A DNA stretch of 64,000 nucleotides from Byssochlamys sp. IMV 00236. Lineage: Eukaryota; Ascomycota; Eurotiomycetes; Eurotiales; Thermoascaceae. The stretch lies in the NCBI GenBank assembly GCA_001931875.2, contig MSJH02000792.1, positions 551,128 through 615,127 on the forward strand, written 5' to 3'. Position numbers and translations under genes: made by a program. The notes under the pieces are model-generated. The model was given only the letters and a program-made list of their open reading frames with translations, ran no database searches and was not told where the DNA came from. This document shows positions 35,088 to 45,005 of this stretch, in pieces (position 1 is the first letter of the stretch; every line of letters begins with the position of its first letter).

Positions 35088-37456
35088 TCTATATGACATC
35101 TGATTCTGTCATTGCACCCCTGTCCCAGCGGAGGCGGGCTTCGTTGAGATGGGGGCCTTTTCCTTGTCTTCGTTCGTGGCTAGCTGGATAGATACCACCG
35201 AGGGGTTCGCTGGAGTTCAAGGGCGTTAAGGTTCAAGACAAGCAACCACAGTCGTTTCAGATTGTGTATGGAGCATTGTGCATTCCCTGCAAGGGAGATC
35301 TGCGCTAAGCCTGGTTTTCTTTTTTTTCTCTCTCTCTTCCTCTTTCTTGCTTCACAGATAGCATATGATATCATCTGTTCAATGCTGCTTTCGGTTCGTT
35401 ACTTCTCCGGTTAGCTTGTTGGTCTTGGCCCTGTTGATGTAATACAAAGTGCATTATTGTGCTTTTGGAGAACGTAAGGTTTCCTTTCCTCTGTAAGAAT
35501 GGCGAGCGAATCGCAGTTGACTTGTCCCTTCCTCGCTATAGTCGCCAACTCAGGTAGGGTATTCGTTTGTGGGACAGAATGGGCTTTGGAATCTGATACC
35601 CAGTATGTAGTAGTTAGCTGCTTGCTTATAGTAATGATATCACAAGGCTACTACTATCAGTCCGACAGCATGGTTCAGCAATACGCCTAACACCTCGGAG
35701 TGAAGTCTAAAATCTCTCGATTCTTTCTCCGACTTCATGCGTAGTCTTTGCTTGCAGCATGGCGGTGTCTCATCTAGAGTCGACGCGTCGGGTATCTGAG
35801 GTGGCGCTTGTCGTACCTGGCGGTATGAGTCTTGCTCGCGTGTGCAGGTTGCCGCCATAATTTCTATCCGATCTGCTGCTTCTTCCGGAACTTCTATACG
35901 AGTCACACAGAGTAGCTGTACGACTCCACACGGCGGGGTTGCGGTACGTATCCCAGGCTCAGGTCAGAGAAAGTCTAGAAACACCACGTAACTTAGGATT
36001 AAAGTCGCAGGGTATTATTGGGGCCATATAGGCACATTCATGCTTGCCAGNNNNNNNNNNNNNNNNNNNNTTTTTTTTCTTTTCAGAGTTTTCAGTATGC
36101 TCCAGGGCTCCCCCACTGTAATGTCCTATTTCTTGGTACGCGGGGAGCAACAGTGGGATCGATCCATGGGTACCATCTATGATCTGGCATTCTTCCGGAT
36201 GGTTGAATCGTCGGCTGTAGAGACCTGAGAGAAAAGGCGTATGTATCATAGGGCAGGGCTGTGCCACCTCATTATTATTGTCTCTCTGAGCCACTTCGAG
36301 TATTCAACAAGAATGCTGATGGCTTCACCGACCAAGCCACTTTCATGCACGTTGCTGGCGCCAAACACTGCCTTATGGACGGTTCTTGCGGGTGCTGCCG
36401 GCGGTGCCTTACTTGGAGACCCATGGGTTTGCTGGAACGCAGTGGCCTGGGCCGTTTAGTGTAGATAGAGGAGAAGTGTTGGATTTTGAAGAAGTTGCAG
36501 GGCTGTGTTGCATCATCAAAGTAAGGATTCCCATCGCGCCGAGCCAGCGCGGGCGTGGATTGGCGATGGCAGCGCTGTCATCTCGAGTCTCGAACCCCGA
36601 CGGCGCTCGCAACGATGATCCATCGGCCGCAGGGACCATCAAACGGTGAGGACAAGGCGTGCGACTCCATCTCCACCGGTCATTTCCACTGGTGATCCTG
36701 GGGTCCAGGGCCGTCTTGGAGTCCGTGAGAGACGGAGAGTCGACCATCATCCACGTCCGCTGGCCCACTGCGATCGTGGCCCGCTGCCGGTCTTGAAACG
36801 CTAGGCCCGCGAGCCGACCAGCCAGGCGTCTTTCGAACTCCTTTTCGAGCCGCTTGAGACACGACTTGCACCTTCAGGCACCTCCAGTCCTTTTGCCCAT
36901 CCATCCTGAGGTCTCAAGTCCCGTCGTCTATCGACATCCTCTCGTTCATTCATAGTCTATTCTTCTCCGATCACGTTTCGTATTTCTTTTTACCCCCTCA
37001 GCCTGGTGCTGCCTTCGTGTCCCTGGGGGCTCAACTCTACATCCACACGCTCACTCAACTCCCACCACACTCGTTTCGCTCCCCTCCCAAAGGTACGAAA
37101 GGCCGATCGTGACGCTCCAGTCGATCGCTGCATGACGTTGGTCGACCGATTGACTCTGTGATGCTCATGATGGAATTTTTATTTGATCCAAACTCAATAC
37201 AGCTGTCCTAACTCTATTGCCAGTATTGCCTCACATCTTGCGCGCCGTCAACGTCCCCGTTAGAAGACGTATATTCATCTCTCTCTCTCTCTCTCGACGG
37301 CTTCATTTTGTTTTCTGAGACTCTCCTAATACACGAGTCCCTCTTCAATTCCCATCGACGCAACGAGGGAGAATTTCCCGGTTCTTCATGGTGACATACT
37401 CGGATTCGCAATCTTTTCAAAAGCCCAATCCGTTTTCAGAGAATAAGAGAAGCGGA
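35088..37456. other. Long upstream region of sho1 with assembly gap
   Basis: 2.4 kb without a convincing gene. It contains a 20-N gap at 36051-36070 flanked by T-rich sequence, a TC microsatellite around 37278-37298 and pyrimidine-rich sequence typical of a long fungal 5' leader before sho1. Several short frames exist on both strands without recognisable domains. The gap could hide part of a small gene. Confidence 0.45.
36051..36070. other. Assembly gap (20 N)
   Basis: A run of exactly 20 undetermined bases, directly followed by a poly-T tract. Its true size is unknown. Confidence 0.99.
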
Positions 37457-38516
37457 ATGGCGAGGTTCAGAGTGGCCAACGTCATTGGCGACCCGTTCGC
37501 ACTCGCGACGATTTCGATATCCATAGTATGTGGTTTGCGCTCTCTGTATTCGCGGAAACTCGGGAGTCTGGATATGGGATGAACGGATCCGCTAACAATA
37601 TTCCGTACAGCTCGCCTGGTTGATCACCTTTGTTGCTTGTATTGTCGCAAACATCCAGTCAGACTTCCCGAACTATGCGTGGTGGGCTGTTGCGTACATG
37701 CTCTGTATCATTGTCGGGGTCACGGTCGTTATAGGCTCGGATACTAGCTTAGTATATGGTGTTGCGGTATGATTGCCATATTGTCCCAGTACCTCGCCCG
37801 TTTGGCTGTGCGCTGATTCAGTTCGTTCATAGATCGTCGGTTATCTCGCGGCAGGACTGGTATTTACAACACTCGGTGTGAACTCGCTTGTCTATCAGTC
37901 GCAGTCTTCGAAACAGGCGGCTGCCGCTGGATTTATTCTGCTGTCTATGGTGATTGTGCGTCTTATCACTCCAAATGTCCGCTCGGGCTAGTTGCTTACG
38001 CTGTCACAGATTGTCTGGGTATTCTATTTCGGATCAACGCCACAGGCTGCGCACCGCGAATATATCGACTCGTTCGCTCTTCACAAGGAACGACAAGGCT
38101 CTTACCGCGACAGCAGGCCTATGTCTAACGCCTACGGAGCTCGTCCGGATACATCGAGCCAGACGCCTCAAATGTACACTTCTGCCCAACTCAACGGCTT
38201 CGAGACATCGACGCCCGTGTCTGGCCATGCGGGAGGAGCCCCCGGTTCGCAAAACCGGAACTCGTCTATGCCACAGTTCCCCCCGGCTGCCGCTGTTGGA
38301 ACGACAAGTGGCGAGGAACTAGCTCAACCAACCGAATATCCCTACCGGGCAAAGGCCATCTACTCGTATGAGGCCAATCCTGAAGATGCCAACGAAATCA
38401 GCTTTGCCAAGCATGAGATCCTTGAAGTGTCCGATGTCAGCGGGCGATGGTGGCAGGCGAAGAAAGCGACCGGAGAGACCGGTATCGCTCCGTCCAACTA
38501 CCTCATCCTGCTCTAA
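37457..38516 (+). CDS. sho1: Sho1 osmosensor / HOG pathway SH3 membrane protein
   Basis: Plasma-membrane adaptor of the Sho1 branch of the HOG MAPK pathway, recruiting Pbs2 and Ste11. Exons 37457-37525, 37611-37766, 37833-37955, 38010-38516; 284 aa. Four transmembrane helices fill the first ~125 residues ([75 protein letters not shown]). A Ser/Gln-rich linker follows, then a C-terminal SH3 domain: [39 protein letters not shown], ending [20 protein letters not shown] is the usual family start, so I chose 37457. An in-frame ATG at 37388 would add 23 residues. Lies about 6.5 kb from sskA, the other HOG input. Confidence 0.94.
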
Positions 38517-40322
38517 TGGTCAAGCAGGCTATACGACCGTATTCCCTTGGCGTATACTATCCCTACCACCTCTCCATGATACCCTTGCGATCGTATCTGT
38601 CTTGGCGATATTCTGGTTGTAAAATCATGTCACGTCCTGATGGCCATTTCTTGTCTTTTTTTTTGCAACGTTCTCCATTTCCCGAGTCATTTATAGTTTA
38701 CTCGAACCTTTTTTTCTTCTTCCTCTTCTTTCTTTTCATTTTGTACTTCACTTTGTTCGTCTGCATCCCGGAGAGGCATGTTGGACATTGGTTCCACAAG
38801 GAACCGTGGACGGTGGAGATTCTTTTCCTTTGCTCTGGCAATAGGACCTTAAGGTGCTTTCCCTCTTGAAGCGGCCTTATCTTTTTCCTTCGCTTTCCTT
38901 TTGATATTGTCACGACGCGCTTACTGATGGCGTATGTTGAAGTTCGACAGTGTGGATATAGTGTGATCAGAAGACAGTAACATATAGGCTGCGAGTATGG
39001 TGAAGTTCCTCAGCGAATCCTCTTCCCAATATTTCTCCGGTTTGACGTACGGAGTATCAATTCCATCGATCTTGTAGCGTAGGCTTCTGGTCACGTGGCG
39101 AATCGATGCACGTGGAATTCCATTTGCGGAACGGATTCTTCCACGTGCCGTTCGTCATTGATTGCCACCAGACTCCGATTCATGCCTTCTCCCACGTATC
39201 ATTTTACCCAGGGTGATCGATGCGCATAGGTAGCTATCGATCGCTATCGGACCGAATTCGACAAGATGGCCAGGAACCTCCTACTCGAACTAAATATGGA
39301 GTAATCAGTACTGGCTGAGCACGGACGGATTTTATTGCTCGATTCGCGATCGTCTTGGGATCTACGGCATGGATGATAACGATAAGGTACCACTCTCCTA
39401 TTGTTATGCCAGTGATTCCAGTTATTTCGATAACTAGTTAATCGATCAAGCATGAGTAAGATGGAATCGATAGGCCTAGATGTCCTCGTTGATCGACAAC
39501 TCAAAAGGCGGAGTAACAACAACTAATTGATAGTTCAGCGCGCTCTCCATCCGTTAACCTAATCAGTGAAATAAGCGACATACTTAGCGCCTACAGTGGC
39601 AGAAAAGCTCGCCATTCCCCACACTTTTCGAGCAACGGCAACCCAGTTAGCAGCAGAGGATCGATCGAAGCAAACTGGCAGATAGCGAAAGTCTGGCCAA
39701 GCATCTCGTTAGAAACTCAGTTGATTTACCCGCCTCGTCTTAGCCTTCTTCAACTGTTGCGTTTCCTCCAATGAGGAGTCCCGTTTTCGGTCAAACCGGG
39801 TTGTCCAGAAGATGTGTTCATGATGAAGCCAAGCTTTTTCTTCCCTTTTTTTCCTTGTCCCCGACCTTCCATTACGGGGTTTCTATGAGCCCATAGTCAT
39901 ACTAATTATTTTTCTCTGGGACGTTGCAGCGTTTCGTTCGTTCCGTTTTTACGTAGTGACTTAAAGTCTTTGTTGGATGCTATATTAATACGAGTCGATT
40001 TCCCCCTGTCGCTTCTCTGCCTTTCTAGAGCTGGATTTGGGTTTATACAGCACACCGATCTTTAATAATAGTGTCCGTAGTGACCGACTTGTTGTTGTCG
40101 GAAGCCAAAGCGACCAATCACTCACACTATTCGCGCACACTTCTTATTGCCTGGGGACCAGATCTCGAGTGAATATCATTATCTTATGTCTTGAAGACAC
40201 TGCTTCCCTGGTCGCTGCCATACCCGCAACTTTGGTCACGAGCGGCAAGCTCTAGACAACCTTCCAGGCAGTTAACTTCTTTCGAAGAAGCTCTAAAATT
40301 CCTGTTGGACTAGGCTAGAACT
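38517..40322. other. Intergenic between sho1 and PQ-loop gene
   Basis: 1.8 kb. The first ~350 bp is T-rich and suits a sho1 3' UTR. An open frame of 92 codons on the minus strand (39244-39522) uses poor codons and has no domain. No gene or repeat recognised. Confidence 0.45.
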
Positions 40323-41731
40323 ATGTCATCAGATGGGAATAATATCCCCGTCGCTTCCACCGTCCTGGGGACCATTGGGACTGTCTTGTGGTGCGTTCAA
40401 CTGATACCTCAGATATGGTACAATTGGCGACAAAAGAAGACGGATGGATTACCTCCTGTTATGATGTTCCTATGGGCAGCTTGTGAGTTCTTTCTTTTCT
40501 TTTTTCTTTTTTCTTTTTTTTTCTTTTCTTTTTTTTTCTTTTCTTTTTTTTTCTTTTCTTTTTTTTTTTCTTTCTCCCCCCCAGATACAGATCGTGCTCT
40601 AAGAGGAAATCAACTGACTTGATCCTCTCGAAGGTGCGGTCCCAATGGGAACTTACATGATTCTTCAGGTACGGGTGCTAGTTAGGCTATGCATAAGACA
40701 GGACTCTCCTCGAACAGCCTGCTGATTCCGTTACTACAGAAAGTCAACGTCCCGCTGCAAGTGCAGCCGCAGATGTTCTCCTTTTTCTCCCTCATCAGCT
40801 GGGGCCAGATCTTATACTATAACCAGTACGTATATGAACCAGCCTAGTCGAGCTGGAAAATGCTAACAAGCTCTGGCGAGCAGTAACTATAGTTTGAGGA
40901 GGGCGACTTTAGCAGTTGTGGGCACCGGTGTACTTCTCGGCGGTCTGGAGACTATGTTTATTCTCTGTCTTCGCGTACGCAAGCACTCCCTGGTCGAACA
41001 TCAGGACGACGAAGCTAATCCATCGCGGTAGATACCCTACAATAAGGGAATTACATGGCCAGATCTACTATTCGGTGCCATTGCAGCCGTCATGCTCGCA
41101 CTCGGGCTGATCCCGCCGTATTTTGAGATCCGGAAGAGGAAGGGTCGAGTAGTCGGAATCAGTAAGTCACAGGGAGCATTTTCAGTGCATTATTGTGCGA
41201 TTCACTGACGTATTTCAGATTGGTTCTTCCTGGCAATGGACACTGCAGGTGGTCTGTTCTCCCTGTTTGCCTTGGGTATGCCGTCCCTGGTTCTTTTTCT
41301 ATTTGGCAACTTGATATAGATTCACTAACACGTCGAGAACAGCTGCACAGGGGTCTTTCGATATACTAGGAGGAATCATGTACATTATTGTGTTCGTGTC
41401 CCTCTTCTTTCCCCCCTTGACGATTCTTGTCTGGTAGCAATGCTAACCTCTCTCTCCGAACTTTAGCGTTGTCCTAGAAGGTGGTATTTACATTAGCCAT
41501 ATCATCTGGCGCATTCGCAATCGCAAGCTGCTCAAGGAAGCCAAGGCGGCTGGTAAGAGCGTTGACGAGATGCTCGAGTTGCAGAGAAAGGAGAGCGAAG
41601 ACCACAATGAGAGTGGAGATGGCGTGGTTTCCACTCGACCGGGCGACCTTGAAAGTCATGGAGCATCGGGACAGCCAGAGAAAGAGCAAGCGCAAGAGCA
41701 AGAGCTGTCGATAACCGACGAGAAACAATAA
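40323..41731 (+). CDS. PQ-loop repeat membrane protein
   Basis: Seven-helix transporter-like protein of the cystinosin/Ypq/SWEET superfamily, probably in a vacuolar or other endomembrane; substrate unknown. Exons 40323-40482, 40634-40668, 40740-40825, 40884-40974, 41032-41161, 41219-41275, 41343-41391, 41467-41731; 290 aa. The first PQ motif is in CVQLIPQIWYNWRQKKTDGLP. The second repeat is GLIPPYFEIRKRKGRVVGINW, where PQ has become PP. GGLFSLFALAAQGSFDILGG and YIIVVVLEGGIYISHIIW form the last helices, and a hydrophilic Glu/Gln-rich tail follows. Intron 1 is 151 nt because of a CTTTT-type pyrimidine tract (about 40491-40582). All joins are in frame. Confidence 0.87.
40491..40582 (+). repeat. 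Pyrimidine microsatellite inside intron 1 of PQ-loop gene
   Basis: Roughly 90 bp consisting almost only of T with single C interruptions and ending in a C run, in a repeating pattern of T-runs separated by C. It lies entirely within the intron. Confidence 0.9.
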
Positions 41732-42291
41732 GTAACAAAGCCAACTTTGTTACCGTGGGCGTTCTCTGTTTGCTGTTTTGTCCTGCATACCTGGTGTTAT
41801 GGGCTTGATGATGAGTTACGATATCACGGAACTGTGCATTTTTGCAGGTCAAGGGCTGTTTGTATGTGCATTGATAGAGGAAGGGATAGATTGCTACCGT
41901 ACATAGATAATTATTGGATTGGACAATAGAACGTTGTGCTGTCAAGGACTACTGCATACGGCTAGTTGTATTTTACTTTTACATGTGCTAAACTAATCAT
42001 ATTGGCTTAATGTTGGTTAAGATCATAGGCGTTGTAACTTACTGCTACAAATATTGTCATTTACTGGTTACTGTTCTTGCTTGGCAATGCGGCTGTCCTG
42101 CAGATAAGTAACGGCTGATTGATGCGTTGAGATGTAAATAAGCCTGTTTGCTGGCTCAACAAACAGCGTATCTTACCCCAACTAAGTAATAACTAACTAG
42201 CTAATTAGTTAAGTTAGTTATAACTAACCAACAGATCTCGCTTTGTCACACATGCTCTGATGAAGTTTTCTTTGGTCTTAGTTAGATAGTA
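41732..42291. other. Intergenic between PQ-loop gene and transposon
   Basis: 560 bp holding the 3' UTR of the PQ-loop gene. A+T content and TAACTA-type simple sequence increase towards the transposon (e.g. 42180-42230). No gene. Confidence 0.5.
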
Positions 42292-42314
42292 CAGTAAACC
42301 CTGGCTATAACGAA
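42292..42314 (+). repeat. Left terminal inverted repeat of pogo-like element
   Basis: 23 bp, exactly the reverse complement of 44160-44182. Preceded by the TA target site at 42290-42291. Further TATAACGAA-type subterminal copies follow in the next ~50 bp. Confidence 0.95.
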
Positions 42315-44159
42315 CCTAGCTATAACAAATTTCCCCACTATAACGAACTGAATACCGTGTCTAATTTAAACCCTTATATAAAATTTGTTAAATCCCCCCT
42401 ATAATGAAATTCGGTTTTATTCTTAGTTGACCTGCTATTTTTATATAAGAGATTTGTTATAGCAATTTACCTGTTATATATGAAATCCTTAAAAAATTGT
42501 CTAAGATAAAGTATCGGAATATTATTATAACTGCTTAAAAGGCTTTACTATATATTTAGTATATTTTAAATCTAAAGCTATTAAATAAATAACTTTGGAA
42601 TTAGTTTATATAAACATATAATTAAACTATTATATTATTATTTGTCTCAGAAATCTTTTTTTTATAATATAATTCCCTTAATTCTAATATAGTCTATCCT
42701 TAAGATCTTCGCGATATAAAAAAGCAATATTAAATAGACTGGCCTGACCTGAAGGAGGCTCTATTTAAATAAATAAAGAAGGTTTAAACACTAATCCCTA
42801 TTATTGGGGAAGTTATTTATAAAAAGGTATATTAATTCTGGATAAAATTACCTGCCTATAAGGGTCTTAAAATACCTACTTTTAGCAACAGCTAGTTAAT
42901 TATATTTTAAAATTATAAAGTAATTAAGAGTAATATTCTTTATAGAGAAGCAGGCAATATAGATAAGTAGGCTATTATTTAAATAAAAGATATTTAGCAA
43001 CTGCTTAAGAATTATAAGCCAACTAATATCTTTAACTATAATAAGATAGCTCTATATTAGAAATAAATCTTAAATTAAAATTTTATTACCCAGAAACTGC
43101 CTAAATAAAAAAAAGAGAAAATATATATATCTATACTATTCTGCTGTAATACTAATAGATCAGAATATCTCCTATTATTATATATTAGTACAGCACGCCG
43201 ACTGTGTGCTTTTATAAATACTAAGATTAATATTAAGAACCTCTAACTAGTCTAATATTATAATAAGAAAATATAGATAACTGCTGTTATTATAGAAGAA
43301 TAACTATATTTATTTAATAGGCAAATAAATAATAAATAAATTATCCTTCTTATAAATAATTTCTCTATACATAAAACTGCAATTGCTAGTATTTATAAAA
43401 GTAATAACCCTTTAAAGAATACTTTAATTATCTGGCTTCCAGCAAATTCAATAAACAGATATTAATCTCTTAACCAAGGTATTATTTAGATATAGAAAGT
43501 GTATTAGAAATAATATTAGGTAGTATATCTTCTTTATAAATATAATTTAAAACACAATCCTCTAGGTATAATAAATATACTAAAAGCACTATAATAGGGT
43601 ATATGTGTTTGGAAGAATAATATAAAGGATATAACTATTCAGAACTGCTTTTAGTAAGCTTTAGATCTTAAAGCTTCTAAACCTAGTCTTCCTAAAGCAA
43701 ATATTAATAAACTAGAGTTTCTGACAGATATAACAGTTAAGCTTGCTTAGGTTTATATTACAAATCCTTTAATCTGTGAGCTTATAGATATTAATTAGTT
43801 CCTGAACCCAGCAGATAAAAAGATAGAGAATAATTATAATATAGACGCTTTAGATAACCAGATCTTGGCTTAATTTATTGAACTAGAGGTTAAAGCTGAA
43901 TTAGATAAAGAGGAGGAGGTTTTACTATAAGTCAGTTATCTAGAAGCTTAGCAGTTACTAACTAGGCTTAAATTATATAAAGAACAGCAAGATAAGGGGG
44001 ATAGAATACTTATATAAGCTTTAAATTGTTATAAAAAGACAATTTTCCAGCAAAAATTCTATAGGAGAAGTCAGCAGCAGGACATTAGGAGCTATTTTTA
44101 AATATCCTAGCTATAGCGAATTTCACGCTATAACGAATTATTTCCCGTGTCTGAATTGA

Positions 44160-44182
44160 TTCGTTATAGCCAGGGTTTACTG
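44160..44182 (-). repeat. Right terminal inverted repeat of pogo-like element
   Basis: Exact inverted copy of the left repeat and followed by TA at 44183-44184. The inner flank again carries ATAACGAATT-type subterminal repeats. Confidence 0.95.
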
Positions 44183-45005
44183 TAGTAGCTTACACATCAT
44201 TATCAACAGATGAGTTCAGGGGCTTAGTTAGTTAATCGAACAGGAATGGGTAGAGATATGTATATCAAGCGCGCACGAGGGAAGAGACCAGAAAAGAGAT
44301 TGCCATTATTGAGTAGTTAGGCTTGTTAGTTAACAGTAGGACGGTCTTGGGCTGGTCTGCGCGCTCGAACGACCATCTCGACTTAGTTAGAACTTCCTCA
44401 CTAGAGTCGCGCGGCCTGAAGCTCCCCTGGAAGCTTTCGTTTCCCTGGCCATTTATTTGCTGTTTCCTAACCTTTCCTCGCCTGGGATTGTATGCGAGCT
44501 ACTGCTTCCAGTAGGTAGTCAAGCTGGTTGTATAACTAGACGCCCGATCGAAAAGACTGAGAGGGGTAAATCTCGTGGTTGCATCTTCCCCCCTCCGTGG
44601 ATTGTTCTCTCCCTTTTCTTTCCTGATCGTCTTTTTCTTATCTTACTATCTATCGCAGCCGGTCTTGGTTTGGTCGATGCGCTTTTCTCTGTAAATCAAA
44701 GCAGAGCTTCTCTTCCTTCAAACGAAGGGAGTTCGTGCGAGACCGGTCTGGCGGACTCTCTTCTTCTTCCAGGAGCTACTGCTTGCAGGACGTGGGGGCA
44801 AGGCTTTGTTGCTGGCAGGACTTCTGTGTCCTTTCTTTTCTATCCCGCCATCACAACGAGCCAGCTAGCTGCGTCGTCTGGCCTTCTACCGCCCATCCTG
44901 TCGCCGGTGCTGGACCTGCTTGCTCGTCTGCCCCGAGTCGACGATGAAGTGACGAGCGCGCCCGCCCATCAGCCGCCAGAGAAGCTCGCCCTGCTGGTCC
45001 TCACG
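44183..45005. other. sskA upstream region and 5' leader
   Basis: 823 bp between the transposon and the sskA start codon. The sskA frame is open for 549 nt upstream (from 44457) but has no in-frame ATG, so I treat it as leader. Three minimal upstream ORFs are visible: 44492-44518 (8 codons plus stop), 44677-44694 (5 codons plus stop) and 44944-44952 (2 codons plus stop). The region is pyrimidine-rich around 44580-44650. Confidence 0.5.

Larger units (their letters stand above)
42292..44182 (+). mobile_element. Degenerate pogo/Fot1-type DNA transposon (Tc1-mariner superfamily), RIP-decayed
   Basis: Bounded by perfect 23-bp terminal inverted repeats: cagtaaaccctggctataac + gaa at 42292-42314 and its complement at 44160-44182, flanked by TA on both sides (42290-42291, 44183-44184), the target duplication of this superfamily. 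Length is 1891 bp. The interior is extremely A+T-rich and every frame is broken by TAA/TAG. Even so, plus-strand fragments still read like a transposase: FWIKLPAYKGLKIPTFSN at 42836-42889 resembles the CENP-B-type helix-turn-helix region, and around 43110-43210 the frame contains ISILFCCN and TARRLCAF, like the start of the DDE domain. C-to-T and G-to-A decay creating TAG/TAA codons is the pattern left by repeat-induced point mutation. No functional transposase is encoded. Confidence 0.92.

Noticed and set aside
39244..39522. 92-codon minus-strand frame between sho1 and the PQ-loop gene
   Set aside because: Poor codon character and no homology recognised.
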